This document shows, one piece after another, positions 27,929 through 38,805 of a stretch of 64,000 nucleotides of DNA (positions are counted from its first letter, which is position 1; each line of letters opens with the position of its first letter). The notes below the pieces were generated by a model. That model ran no database searches, was not told the DNA's origin, and saw nothing but the letters and a program-made list of their open reading frames with translations. The translations under genes and the position numbers were made by a program. Source of the stretch: Reyranella sp. CPCC 100927 (GTDB taxonomy: Bacteria > Pseudomonadota > Alphaproteobacteria > Reyranellales > Reyranellaceae); NCBI RefSeq assembly GCF_007859315.1, contig NZ_VOHA01000018.1, positions 1 through 64,000 on the forward strand, in the 5' to 3' direction.

Positions 27929-27958
27929 TTGACAATGATTTCCAATTATGGAAATCAT
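27929..27958 (+). promoter_or_regulatory. Promoter with ArsR-type operator palindrome
   Basis: TTGACA (27929-27934) is a perfect -35 box, directly followed by ATGATTTCC-AATTAT-GGAAATCAT (27935-27958), a perfect 9-bp inverted repeat with a 6-bp spacer that fills the space down to the expected -10. A dimer bound there would block RNA polymerase. It heads the operon that encodes an ArsR repressor as its second gene, so autorepression is likely. Confidence 0.72.
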
Positions 27959-27990
27959 ATGCCATCGCCAATGTCTTCATGAGGCCTGCC

Positions 27991-28437
27991 ATGACCATCA
28001 CGATCGTGCCCGCCTTGAGCTATGCCGATCCCAACGCTGCCGTCGCTTTTCTCGAGGCGGCGTTCGGCTTCGAACCCGGGCTCAGCGTCACCGACTCCGA
28101 AGGGCGCGTGCAGCACGCCGAGCTCACCTACGGCAACGGCCGGATCATGCTGGGGATAGCGGACTGGGCTGACTGGGCGAAAAGCCCCAAGGCGGTGTCG
28201 GGCGCCAACACGCAATGCGTTCATGTCGAGGTGGGCGACGTCGACAAGCATTGCGCGCGAGCGCGCGCCGCGGGCGCCGAGATCCTGGCCGAGCCGACCG
28301 ACCAGTTCTACGGCCACCGCACCTATCGCGCCCGCGATTGCGAAGGCCATGTGTGGACGTTCGCGCAGCCGGTGCGTGAGGTCTCGCCGGCAGAAATGGA
28401 AGCCGCCACCGGCCTCAAGGTCAGGGAACGGCCGTGA
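27991..28437 (+). CDS. VOC family (glyoxalase-like) protein
   Basis: A 148-residue vicinal-oxygen-chelate fold protein: TITIVPALSYADPNAAVAFLEAAFGFEPG start, then AELTYGNGRIMLGI, HVEVGDVDKHCARARAAGA and TYRARDCEGHVWTFAQPV, with a metal-ligand-like His and Glu. It could be a glyoxalase, bleomycin-resistance-like binder or dioxygenase relative. ATG 27991 is chosen because GAGG lies 6 bases before it; ATG 27979 is in frame but lacks one. Its TGA overlaps the GTG of the ArsR gene, and it is the first gene after the operator. Confidence 0.88.
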   Translation: MTITIVPALSYADPNAAVAFLEAAFGFEPGLSVTDSEGRVQHAELTYGNGRIMLGIADWADWAKSPKAVSGANTQCVHVEVGDVDKHCARARAAGAEILAEPTDQFYGHRTYRARDCEGHVWTFAQPVREVSPAEMEAATGLKVRERP

Positions 28438-28775
28438 CATCACCGGACATCGACCGGACGCTGGCGGCACTGGCCGATCCGGTACGCCGGCAGACCATCG
28501 ACATGCTGCGCCGCGGGCCGCGACGGCCCGCCGAACTGGCTGCCGCGTTCGACGTGAGCGGACCAGTGATGAGCAAGCACCTGCGCGTGCTGCGCAAGGG
28601 CCGGCTGATCGAGGAAGTGGCGGTCGAAGACGACGCGCGCATGCGGCTCTACCGCCTGCGGCCGGAGCCGTTCGAGGGCCTGGGTGAGTGGCTCGAGCAG
28701 GTGCAGGCCTTCTGGAACGATCAGCTCGGCGCCTTCAAGGATCATGTCGCACGCAAGCAGCGGGGCGGCCGGTGA
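28434..28775 (+). CDS. ArsR family transcriptional regulator
   Basis: A 113-residue winged-helix repressor. The region DIDRTLAALADPVRRQTIDML with the recognition helix VSGPVMSKHLRVLRKGRLIEEV is typical of the ArsR subgroup that pairs with SRPBCC (AHSA1) proteins. No metal-binding CxC motif is seen, so a metal sensor is unlikely. It begins with GTG 28434 overlapping the VOC stop and ends overlapping the next GTG (28772-28775); it probably represses the palindromic promoter at 27929-27958. Confidence 0.92.
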   Translation: MTSPDIDRTLAALADPVRRQTIDMLRRGPRRPAELAAAFDVSGPVMSKHLRVLRKGRLIEEVAVEDDARMRLYRLRPEPFEGLGEWLEQVQAFWNDQLGAFKDHVARKQRGGR

Positions 28776-29254
28776 GCGCCAAGGTGATGGTGGCGGTCAC
28801 GGTCGCAGCCGATCCCGTCACGGCATTCGAGATCTTCACGCAGGAGGTCGATGCGTGGTGGCGGCATGGGCCGAAGTACCGCTTCCGCGGCAAGAGGTCC
28901 GGCATCATGCGGTTCGAGCCCGGCGTCGGCGGCCGGCTGGTCGAAGTCTACGACGCGGCAGCCGGCGATCTATTCGAGGTCGGCAAGATCCTGACGTGGG
29001 AACCGGGCGCGCGCCTCGCCTTCGAGTGGAAAGGCCCGAACTATCGCCCCGGCCAGGTGACCATGGTCGAGGTCCGCTTCATCGCGACGCAGGACGGCAC
29101 GCGGGTCGTCGTCGAGCACAGTGGCTGGGAGAGCCTGCCGGCTGGGCACCCGGCGCGCCACGGCATGAACGAGGTGCCGTTCCTTCACAGCATGGCCGGC
29201 TGGTGGCGCGAACAGCTCGCCAGCGTGAAGGCACACGACCGGAGGACTCCATGA
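28772..29254 (+). CDS. SRPBCC family protein (AHSA1-like)
   Basis: A 160-residue START/SRPBCC-fold protein with a hydrophobic ligand pocket: VAVTVAADPVTAFEIFTQEV, a VDAWWRHGPKYRFRG segment, FEPGVGGRLVEVYD, and the C-terminal GWWREQLASVKAH. Such proteins are standard partners of this ArsR subgroup. The GTG start at 28772 overlaps the ArsR TGA, and its stop overlaps the methyltransferase ATG, so all are translationally coupled. Confidence 0.9.
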   Translation: MSAKVMVAVTVAADPVTAFEIFTQEVDAWWRHGPKYRFRGKRSGIMRFEPGVGGRLVEVYDAAAGDLFEVGKILTWEPGARLAFEWKGPNYRPGQVTMVEVRFIATQDGTRVVVEHSGWESLPAGHPARHGMNEVPFLHSMAGWWREQLASVKAHDRRTP

Positions 29255-30276
29255 CACCCCAGGAACTGCCACCGCCCATCATCCTCTTCCGCATGGTGAC
29301 CGGCTACTACGTGTCGCGCGCGGTTCACCTCGCGGCCGAGCTTGGCATCGCCGACCTGCTGGGCCAGGGGCCGCTGCACTACGAAGCACTGGCGAGCCGT
29401 ACCGCAACGCATCCGTCCTCGCTCAATCGCGTGTTGCGCCTGCTGGCGGGCGCCGGCGTGCTGAGCGAGGAGGATGGCGGCCGCTTTGCCCTGACACCCG
29501 TCGGCGCCTGCCTGCGCCGCGACGTGCCCGGCTCCATGCATGCGGCCGCATTGCTCTTCGGCGGCAACACGCAGCAGGCCTGGGGCGAGCTCCTGCACAG
29601 TGTGCGAACCGGCGAGCCGGCATACCGCCGCGTCTTCGGCGCCGATGCCTTCACCCATCTGGAGCAGCATCCCAACGACGCCAGGACCTTCGACCTCGCC
29701 ATGGCCGGCTTCACGCGGATGATCGCCGGTGCCGTCGCCGCCAGCTACGACTTCTCCCCGTTCGCCACCGTGATGGACGTCGGCGGCGGCAACGGCATGC
29801 TGCTGGAGGGTGTTCTGACGGCGCATCCCACACTGCGCGGCATCGTGTTCGACCTGCCGCACGTCGTGGAGCATGCCCGCGCCCGCCTCGTCGAGACAAG
29901 CCTCGCCGATCGCTGCACGGCAGCTGCCGGCGACTTTTTCGCTGACGTGCCCGCGGGCGCCGACGCCTACATGCTGAAGCACGTCATCCACGACTGGAAC
30001 GACAAGCGCGCCACGGCGATCCTCAAGAACTGCCATCGCGCCATGACGCCCGACGGCAAACTGCTGCTGGTCGAAGGCGTCTACCCGCCGCGCATCGACG
30101 GCTCGGACACGGCCTTCTCGGCGGCGGCCAACGACGTGAACATGCTGGTCTGCACCGGCGGCCGGCAGCGCTCGGAACAGGCATTCCGCGACCTCTACAA
30201 CGCCGCGGGTTTCCGGCTGACGCGCATCGTGCCGACGCCGGCCCGGGTCTGCGTCATCGAAGGCGTGAAGGCCTGA
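29251..30276 (+). CDS. SAM-dependent O-methyltransferase (acetylserotonin OMT-like)
   Basis: A 341-residue class I methyltransferase of the Methyltransf_2 type. Residues about 1-90 form the dimerisation winged helix (AVHLAAELGIADLLGQG, SSLNRVLRLLAGAGVL); the SAM-binding motif is VMDVGGGNGMLLEG (about residue 172); the catalytic His sits in LKHVIHDWNDKRA. Such enzymes methylate hydroxyl groups of small aromatic or polyketide compounds. It ends the VOC-ArsR-SRPBCC-methyltransferase operon and is followed by a hairpin. Confidence 0.9.
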   Translation: MTPQELPPPIILFRMVTGYYVSRAVHLAAELGIADLLGQGPLHYEALASRTATHPSSLNRVLRLLAGAGVLSEEDGGRFALTPVGACLRRDVPGSMHAAALLFGGNTQQAWGELLHSVRTGEPAYRRVFGADAFTHLEQHPNDARTFDLAMAGFTRMIAGAVAASYDFSPFATVMDVGGGNGMLLEGVLTAHPTLRGIVFDLPHVVEHARARLVETSLADRCTAAAGDFFADVPAGADAYMLKHVIHDWNDKRATAILKNCHRAMTPDGKLLLVEGVYPPRIDGSDTAFSAAANDVNMLVCTGGRQRSEQAFRDLYNAAGFRLTRIVPTPARVCVIEGVKA

Positions 30277-30282
30277 ACGACG

Positions 30283-30305
30283 AAGGGCGGCCGCGGGCCG
30301 CCCTT
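30283..30305. terminator. Bidirectional hairpin terminator between methyltransferase and coxM
   Basis: AAGGGCGGCC-GCG-GGCCGCCCTT: perfect 10-bp arms with a 3-base loop. It lies 7 bases past the methyltransferase stop and 22 bases from the convergent coxM stop. AA/TT ends give short U-runs for both strands. Confidence 0.8.
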
Positions 30306-30326
30306 CTCGATGGGATAATGGTCCGA

Positions 30327-31121
30327 TCAGCCGGCCGCGGCGACGGCGCGCTTGGCCATCACGGTGACCAGGTGGGCGCGGTATTCCGGGCTGCCATGGA
30401 TGTCGCCGTTGAGCCCGTCGGCCGGCACCTTGATGCCGGCGACGGCGTCGGGCGACCAGGTCTTGGCCAGCGCGTCTTCCATCGCCTTGACGCGGAAGGC
30501 GCACGCACCGGCGCCGGTCACCGCCACGCGCGGGCCCGACGCGGTCTGCGCGACGAACACGCCGACCATGGCGTAGCGCGAAGCCGGGTTGGGGAACTTC
30601 ATGTAGGCGGCCTTGGTGGCCGTCGGGAAGCTGATCGACGTGATCATCTCGCCTTCCTTCAAGGCCGTCTCGAACAGGCCCTTGAAGAAGTCGTCAGCCG
30701 CGATCTTGCGTTCGTTGGTGGTGATGGTGGCGCCCAGCGCCAGCACCGCCGCCGGATAGTCGGCCGCCGGGTCACTGTTGGCGACCGAGCCGCCGATGGT
30801 GCCGCGGTTGCGCACCTGGCCATCGCCGATGTTGGCGGCGAGCTTGGCCAGCGCCGGGATCGCCTTGGCGACGTCGGCCGAGGCCGCGACCTCGGCGTGC
30901 TTGGTCATCGCGCCGATGGTGACGGTGTTGCCGTCGACCTTGATGCCGCGCAGATCGGCGATCGCACCGAGGTCGACCACGTCCGACGGTTGCGCCAGGC
31001 GCTGCTTCAGAGTCGGGATCAAGGTCATGCCGCCGGCCATGAGCTTGCCGTCCGACGCCTTCTTCACTGTCGCTATGGCGTCAGCGACCGACTTCGGCTT
31101 GTGATACGCGAAATCGTACAT
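30327..31121 (-). CDS. coxM: CO dehydrogenase-like medium (FAD) subunit CoxM
   Basis: A 264-residue FAD-binding subunit of a molybdenum hydroxylase. It starts MYDFAYHKPKSVADAI and carries the two FAD motifs AGGMTLIPTLKQRL (about residue 29) and TIGGSVANSDPAADYP (about residue 108). It passes electrons from the 2Fe-2S subunit to an acceptor. It is the last gene of the coxG/coxS-coxL-coxM group and starts 28 bases after coxL ends; this S-L-M order differs from the M-S-L order of form I CO dehydrogenases. Confidence 0.93.
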   Translation of the reverse strand: MYDFAYHKPKSVADAIATVKKASDGKLMAGGMTLIPTLKQRLAQPSDVVDLGAIADLRGIKVDGNTVTIGAMTKHAEVAASADVAKAIPALAKLAANIGDGQVRNRGTIGGSVANSDPAADYPAAVLALGATITTNERKIAADDFFKGLFETALKEGEMITSISFPTATKAAYMKFPNPASRYAMVGVFVAQTASGPRVAVTGAGACAFRVKAMEDALAKTWSPDAVAGIKVPADGLNGDIHGSPEYRAHLVTVMAKRAVAAAG

Positions 31122-31148
31122 TGCTGCTTCCTCCTGAACCCTGAGCGC

Positions 31149-33509
<2,361 letters not shown>

Positions 33510-33564
33510 CGTGCCCTCCCTCGAGGAACCGTCGTCCGCTTGCTTCTCTTGTTTCGGACAGGAC

Positions 33565-34050
33565 TCAGACGCCGGCGGCTTTCATGGCCGAGGCGCCGGC
33601 GACAATCGCCTTCACGATGTTGTGGTAGCCGGTGCAGCGGCAGATGTTGCCTTCCAGGCCGTGCCGCACGATCTCTTCGGTGACGTTGTAGTTGTGGCGC
33701 TTCACCAGATCGATGGCGCTCATCACCATGCCCGGCGTACAGAAGCCGCACTGCAGGCCGTGGTTCTCGCGGAACGCCTCCTGCATGGGGTGCAGTTCCT
33801 CGGCGCTCTTGGCCAGGCCCTCAATGGTGGTGACCTTGCCGCCCTCGGCCTGCACCGCCAGCAAGGTGCACGACTTCACCGACACGCCGTCGACGTGCAC
33901 GACGCAAGCGCCGCACTGGCTGGTGTCGCACCCGACATGCGTGCCGGTCAGGCCAAGATGCTCGCGCAGGAACTGGACCAGCAGCGTGCGCGCTTCAACG
34001 TTGCCGGAGACGGTCTTACCGTTCACGGACATGGACACGGACATCGTCAT
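33565..34050 (-). CDS. coxS: CO dehydrogenase-like small (2Fe-2S) subunit CoxS
   Basis: A 161-residue iron-sulfur subunit with two 2Fe-2S clusters. The plant-type ferredoxin cluster is bound by CDTSQCGAC plus a later Cys in VKSCTLL; the second cluster is bound by QCGFCTPG and NICRCTGY. Start at ATG 34050 ([12 protein letters not shown]), with GGGAGCA upstream. It lies upstream of coxL, 55 bases away, and downstream of coxG across a hairpin repeat, so it may have its own promoter. Confidence 0.93.
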   Translation of the reverse strand: MTMSVSMSVNGKTVSGNVEARTLLVQFLREHLGLTGTHVGCDTSQCGACVVHVDGVSVKSCTLLAVQAEGGKVTTIEGLAKSAEELHPMQEAFRENHGLQCGFCTPGMVMSAIDLVKRHNYNVTEEIVRHGLEGNICRCTGYHNIVKAIVAGASAMKAAGV

Positions 34051-34243
34051 TTCGCAGTGCTCCCTACCGCCACATATGGTGAAGGCGGCCGTCCTGACGA
34101 CGTGCCGCGCGTCCGCAAGTGGCTCACAGCATGGCAATTTGCAGCAGTATGGGTCAAGGGGATTGGCACACGGCGGGTGAGGTCTCCCCGCTCGATGCGC
34201 CTCGTCCTTGGCCCCTCACCCTCCGACGCATCGCGTGGGCCCC

Positions 34244-34269
34244 TCCCTCTCCCGCTGGCGGGAGAGGGA
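34244..34269. repeat. Perfect 12-bp hairpin between coxG and coxS (possible terminator)
   Basis: TCCCTCTCCCGC-TG-GCGGGAGAGGGA lies immediately beyond the coxG stop (34272). The preceding 34180-34243 is CCCCTC-rich and resembles other CCTCNCCC elements in this window. It may attenuate transcription between coxG and coxS. Nothing else was recognised in 34051-34271. Confidence 0.6.
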
Positions 34270-34271
34270 TT

Positions 34272-34952
34272 CTAGCGGATGGCGAAGTAGGCGATGACCA
34301 GGATCGCCACGCCGGCACCGATCAGCAGCCAGTGCTTGTAGCCGCGCTCGGCCGAATCGGTGGCGGGCCGGGCCGATGAGCCGGTGCTGTTGACACCGCT
34401 GCCCGCGCTGGTGCTGGCCGCGGCGGGTGCTGCAGCCGGCGCGGCGGGCTCGGGCGCCGGTGGCGGCGATGCATCGCCGGCTTCCGCCGTGTCGGCTGCC
34501 GGCGCGCCGCCGCCACCCACGACCTCGGAGAACTTGCTGAAGAACTCGTCGGCCAGCTTCTTGGCCGTGCCGTCGATCAGCCGGGCGCCGATCTGCGCGA
34601 TCTTGCCGCCGACCTGGGCGTCGGCCGTGTAGTTCAGCACCGTGCCGCCACCGTCGGCCTCGGTCAGCTTCACCACGGCGCCGCCCTTGGCGAAGCCCGC
34701 GGCGCCGCCCTGCCCTTCGCCCGAGATCCGGTAGCCGTTGGGCGGGTCCATGTCGGACAGGGTGACCTTGCCGCCGAACTTGGCACTGACCGGCCCGATC
34801 TTCATGCGCACGGTGGCCTTCAGCTCATTGTCGCCTGACTTCTCCAGCGTCTCGCAGCCCGGAATGCATTGCTGCAGCACCGCCGGATCGTTGAGCGCTT
34901 CCCACACCTTTTCACGTGACGCCGGGATTCGGTATTCGCCGGAAAATTCCAT
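34272..34952 (-). CDS. coxG: CoxG-like SRPBCC membrane-anchored protein
   Basis: A 226-residue protein. Residues 1 to about 145 are the CoxG SRPBCC domain (MEFSGEYRIPASREKVWEAL, IPGCETLEKSGD, FGGKVTLSDMDPP, GGKIAQIGARLIDGTAKKLA). An Ala/Pro-rich linker (about 150-200) leads to one C-terminal transmembrane helix (WLLIGAGVAILVIAYFAIR) that would anchor it to the inner membrane. CoxG is known to recruit CO dehydrogenase to the membrane and to bind quinones in aerobic CO oxidisers. It is the first gene of the structural cox group here. Confidence 0.92.
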   Translation of the reverse strand: MEFSGEYRIPASREKVWEALNDPAVLQQCIPGCETLEKSGDNELKATVRMKIGPVSAKFGGKVTLSDMDPPNGYRISGEGQGGAAGFAKGGAVVKLTEADGGGTVLNYTADAQVGGKIAQIGARLIDGTAKKLADEFFSKFSEVVGGGGAPAADTAEAGDASPPPAPEPAAPAAAPAAASTSAGSGVNSTGSSARPATDSAERGYKHWLLIGAGVAILVIAYFAIR

Positions 34953-35031
34953 GTTCAGTCCTTTCGCAACGACCCTACTGGCGTCGGCCTAGCGGACGGT
35001 CAAACCGGTCGGACGGCGGGCCGGTGGGGCC

Positions 35032-36987
35032 TCACCACTTCCCGGTAAAGGATTCCGGCGGTGGCTCGGCCAGCGGCTGGCGCAGGGAGACGTAGATCGT
35101 AGCGATATAGGGCACCGCCATCAGCAATGCCATGGCCGAAAACCAGTTGGCTTGCACATTGGTGAACAAAGCCCGGATCACCCATTTGCCGCCATCCGGC
35201 GCCGGCCAACCTGAAGCCAGGCGGGCGGCGTCGCCGTGGAGCTTGATGGCCCCCTCGGTCAGGCTGAGCGCGATGGCACCGCCCACCAGCAGGGCCGTCA
35301 GCAGCAGCTCGGGCCACAGCGGCGCGAAGCGGCTGTGGACCTTCTCCATGTGCACGTAGCCCTTGCCGCCGTCGTAGCCCAGCAGGCGCCCGAACGACAG
35401 CGCCTTGGCGACCGACTGCACACGCGGCACGTGGCCCGTGCGCAGCAGCGAGGCGAGCTTCCATACCATCAGCACGACGCTGGGCACGGCGAAGTCCATG
35501 ATCGGGAAGTCGCGGTAGCGGCCATCGATGGCGATGATGCGTGCGGTATCGCCGATGCGGATGACGCCGATGTACCAGTCCACGGTCAACACGATCAGGT
35601 GGAAGACGCAGAGCACCGTGAACGCCAGGTACATCACCTGCAGCAACAGGTCGGGACGTTCCGGGATCCGTGCCCGCGGCAGGCCGCGCCAGGCGCTCCA
35701 CGCCTCGCGCACCCGGGCGCCGTACAGCGACGCATCCGCCATGCGGTTGGTCAGGCTGTCGCCGATGCCGCGCAACAACGGATAGGCGAACAGCACGCCC
35801 ATCACGACGTAGAACACGACACCGACGGCCCGCATGGCATAGAAGGCATGCTCGTAGTTCAGCCATGTCGCCTGAACCAGGCAGGTCACGACAGCCTGGG
35901 CGAAGAGACCGAAGGCGACGATGGCCACCGCTCCCGGGCGGCGGCGCGAGATGGCGAAGCCCAGCGCCAGCAGCACGCCACCGACGCTCGAGACAGCGAA
36001 CAAGGCCCGCCAGGCGGGCTCGGCACTGACCTTGGCGCCGATCTCGAACTTCTGGTGCCGCGCGCCGTCATACAGGCCCCAGGCACCGCCGACGGTGCCT
36101 TCCTGGTGGCTCTTCCAGCCCTGGTCGAACGCCTCGACCAGGTTGTATTCGAGCTTGGCGGTCTCGGCGAGCCGCTTGAAGAGCGCGTAGTAGCGGGCCT
36201 GCTCGACCAGCCCCGGCCGCGCATCGGCGCGCATGCGCCCGGCGCTGGGCCAGCCGGTCTCGCCGATCACCACCCGCTTGTCGGGGAAGGCGCGCTTCAC
36301 GCGCTCGACCACGTCCATGATGTGGGTCTTGATGGCGAGCTTGTCGTAGGCCGGATCGCCATTGGGATCGATGCGATCCATGCCGATCGGCTCATCCTCC
36401 CAGTAGGGCAGGATGTGGATGGTGATGATGTCGACTTCCTGCGCCACCTGCGGGTTGCGCAGCCAGTACTCCCACACCTCGGCGTAGGTCACCGGCTGCT
36501 TCACCTGGCGCTTGACCTGGCGGATGTAGCGGATGAGCTGGTCGGCGTTGAGGTCCTTGCGCAGCAGCACTTCGTTGCCGACGATGACGCGATCGACGTT
36601 GTCGGCATAGCGGTTGGCATGCTCGATCAGCGCCGAGATCTGCTCCAGGTTCTCGCGCTCGACACTGTTGAGCCAGGCACCGTGCCAGACCTTCAGGCCG
36701 TACTTGCCGGCCAGCCGCGGCACCGCCTCCATGCCCTCCAGGCTGGTATAGGTGCGCACCGATTGGGCGCGGCCCTGCATCAGCTTCAGGTCGGCCTCGA
36801 TCTGGGCGGCGTTGGGGAATTCCCGCGTGAGCGGGCTCTGGCCCGGGCGATAGGGCGCGAAGGACAGGCCCTGGACCGGCCCCGGATGCCACGCGATCGC
36901 GCGCGGTTCGTTGGGGATACTCCACCACAACCAGTTGAGGGCCGTCACGACGACGAGAACGAGAATGGCGGCCAGTGCACGCTTCAT
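35032..36987 (-). CDS. GH17 glycosidase/transglycosylase with multi-pass membrane domain
   Basis: A 651-residue membrane protein. One N-terminal helix (residues about 4-22) precedes a periplasmic GH17 domain (about 35-330) with the acid/base Glu in VIVGNEVLLRKD (Glu139) and the nucleophile Glu in IGETGWPS (Glu243). The rest (about 335-640) holds several hydrophobic helices (VLLALGFAISRR, VVFYVVMGVLFAYPLL, VLMVWKLASLLR and others). Similar proteins act on beta-1,3-glucans, for example in cyclic or periplasmic glucan remodelling. It stands alone; the gap to coxG (80 bases) shows nothing notable. Confidence 0.85.
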   Translation of the reverse strand: MKRALAAILVLVVVTALNWLWWSIPNEPRAIAWHPGPVQGLSFAPYRPGQSPLTREFPNAAQIEADLKLMQGRAQSVRTYTSLEGMEAVPRLAGKYGLKVWHGAWLNSVERENLEQISALIEHANRYADNVDRVIVGNEVLLRKDLNADQLIRYIRQVKRQVKQPVTYAEVWEYWLRNPQVAQEVDIITIHILPYWEDEPIGMDRIDPNGDPAYDKLAIKTHIMDVVERVKRAFPDKRVVIGETGWPSAGRMRADARPGLVEQARYYALFKRLAETAKLEYNLVEAFDQGWKSHQEGTVGGAWGLYDGARHQKFEIGAKVSAEPAWRALFAVSSVGGVLLALGFAISRRRPGAVAIVAFGLFAQAVVTCLVQATWLNYEHAFYAMRAVGVVFYVVMGVLFAYPLLRGIGDSLTNRMADASLYGARVREAWSAWRGLPRARIPERPDLLLQVMYLAFTVLCVFHLIVLTVDWYIGVIRIGDTARIIAIDGRYRDFPIMDFAVPSVVLMVWKLASLLRTGHVPRVQSVAKALSFGRLLGYDGGKGYVHMEKVHSRFAPLWPELLLTALLVGGAIALSLTEGAIKLHGDAARLASGWPAPDGGKWVIRALFTNVQANWFSAMALLMAVPYIATIYVSLRQPLAEPPPESFTGKW

Positions 36988-37039
36988 GGTTCGTTTTAGC
37001 AGCCCTGGCCGCGAGGTCGATGGGGAAAAGTGACGGCCC

Positions 37040-37091
37040 GGGAGCGCGGGCGTCCCGCCCGCTCATGAGCGGGCCGGACGCCCGCGCTCCC
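37040..37091. repeat. Near-perfect palindromic repeat, class G
   Basis: GGGAGCGCGGGCGTCC (37040-37055) is inverted exactly at 37076-37091, and the centre CCCGCTCATGAGCGGG is itself a perfect palindrome. It lies between the M81 gene end (37109) and the GH17 gene start (36987), both on the minus strand, and could act as a terminator for the former. Confidence 0.8.
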
Positions 37092-37108
37092 AGGACATAA
37101 AACACCCC

Positions 37109-38635
37109 TCACGCTGGCGCCCACGTCGTCTCCTCGTCGAGCGGATAGACGGGGCGCGGCAGGCGGCGCCAGGGGAAGGTCGCGAGGTTGGGCGACGTGA
37201 GCCCCGGGCAGTCGACCTCGTAGGTCCGCTCGGCCGGCACGTAGCCGTCGAAGCCGGCGCGGAAATGGCCGCGGCTCTTGACGACAATCGTGCGCGCCAG
37301 TGCGGGATCCAGGCCGAACTGCTCGAACTGCATGGGATCCAGGCACTGCTGGCGGTGGGTGATCACCACCAGCTTGATGCCGTCGAGATCGAGCAGCGCC
37401 GAGGGCCCCATCTCGCAGGCCATGCCGCGGGCCAGTCCGCGGCGACCGACATAGCGGCCGTCCGACAGCGCGGCGACCGTGGCATCGCATTCCCAGGCCT
37501 GCGAAAACGCGTCCTGCTCGCGCGTATTGAAGCGGGCATGAAACGGCGCACCGCGGCCCAGGCGATGCGCTTCCTCGGCCACCGCCGCGTCGTTGAACAC
37601 GCCGCAGATCACGCCCTTGGCGCCGGCGTCCTTCAGCGCCTTCAAGAGCTGCACCGTGTTGCCGCGGCCGCCGCCACCGGGATTGTCGGCGACATCGGCG
37701 AGGATGATCGGCGGCAGGCCCGGATCGTTGCCGACGGCGACCGCCATGCGCACGGCATCCTCCAGCGACGTCATGCGCCGCTTGAAGCGCTCGCGCATGT
37801 CCCAGGCGCGACTGCTGATGTCGCGGGCCAGGGCCTCCGCCGCAGCCAGATCGCGATCGCGCGTGGTGACGATGGTGGTGAGGCCATTCTTCGGGGTGTC
37901 GCTGTAGGAGAACCCGGCCATCACCGACACATTCATGACCTTGCCACCGACCTTCGAGAGGCCGTAGTTCATGACGTCGGCATACGGGCCGGTCGCGGTG
38001 AGCAGCGAGATCTGCGGCGCCACCAGCGGAATCTTCACCATCGCCGTGGCCGTGCGCACGCCGCCCAGCAGTTCGCGCATGTGCTGCGCCGCCTCGACGC
38101 CACGCTCGCGGATATCGGTGTGCGGGTTGCAGCGGTAGCCCACGAACACCGAGATGGTGTCGACCATGCGCGGCGAGACGTTGGCGTGCAGGTCGAAGGT
38201 GCCGATCACCGGCATGTCGGGCCCGACGATGCCGCGGATCATCTCGTAGAGATCGCCGTCGGGATCATCGCTCTGGGTCGACAATGCAGCGCCGTGTGAA
38301 GAGACATAGACGCCGTCGAACGGTCCCTGCTTGCGCAGGCCATCCTCGAACTCGGCCAGCAGTTCACGGAAATAGCCGTGCTCGACCGGCCCGCCGGGCT
38401 GCGCCGAGGCGATGCGCAGCGGCACCGGCGTCCAGGCGCCCGTGCGATCCATCTCGGTCACGAAGCCCGGCATGTCGGGCATCAGGCACGGCGCCGGCTT
38501 GCGTGCCTCGACCAGCAGCGCGTTGCCGCGCATGTCAACGTCGTTGGCGAAGTCCTCGCGCGTGCTGACCGGCGCGAAGCGGTTGCACTCGATGGCGAAG
38601 CCCAGCAGGGCAATGCGCGGGGATGTGGCGGTCAT
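37109..38635 (-). CDS. M81 family metallopeptidase (MlrC-like)
   Basis: A 508-residue protein similar to MlrC, the microcystin-degradation peptidase family. Seen: RIALLGFAIECNRFAPV start, VYVSSHGAAL, GTFDLHANVSPRM with the likely zinc-binding Asp/His, GYRCNPHTDIRERG, and ADNPGGGGRGNTVQLL near the start of the C-terminal MlrC domain. It probably hydrolyses a small peptide or amide in the cytoplasm; the substrate is unknown. Start at ATG 38635; further upstream the open frame is only the translated repeat. Confidence 0.9.
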   Translation of the reverse strand: MTATSPRIALLGFAIECNRFAPVSTREDFANDVDMRGNALLVEARKPAPCLMPDMPGFVTEMDRTGAWTPVPLRIASAQPGGPVEHGYFRELLAEFEDGLRKQGPFDGVYVSSHGAALSTQSDDPDGDLYEMIRGIVGPDMPVIGTFDLHANVSPRMVDTISVFVGYRCNPHTDIRERGVEAAQHMRELLGGVRTATAMVKIPLVAPQISLLTATGPYADVMNYGLSKVGGKVMNVSVMAGFSYSDTPKNGLTTIVTTRDRDLAAAEALARDISSRAWDMRERFKRRMTSLEDAVRMAVAVGNDPGLPPIILADVADNPGGGGRGNTVQLLKALKDAGAKGVICGVFNDAAVAEEAHRLGRGAPFHARFNTREQDAFSQAWECDATVAALSDGRYVGRRGLARGMACEMGPSALLDLDGIKLVVITHRQQCLDPMQFEQFGLDPALARTIVVKSRGHFRAGFDGYVPAERTYEVDCPGLTSPNLATFPWRRLPRPVYPLDEETTWAPA

Positions 38636-38656
38636 GGGATGCTCCTTCTTCTTATT

Positions 38657-38799
38657 ACCTTCCCCCGCTTGCGGGGGAAGGTGGCGCGTCGCGCCGGATA
38701 GGGGGGGTCCAACGGAAATGGTGTTCGTCATCCACGTCAACGCTGTTGCAACACCCCCCATCCGCCCTTCGGGCACCTTCCCCCGCAAGCGGGGAAGGT
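38657..38799. repeat. Dispersed palindromic repeat, class E copy 2
   Basis: ACCTTCCCCCGC-TT-GCGGGGGAAGGT (38657-38682) at one end and ACCTTCCCCCGC-AA-GCGGGGAAGGT (38775-38799) at the other; inner segments GGCGCGTCGCGCC and CCGCCCTTCGGG also fold. It separates the M81 gene from the AAA ATPase gene. Same family as 17757-17881. Confidence 0.8.
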
Positions 38800-38805
38800 A
38801 ATCAG

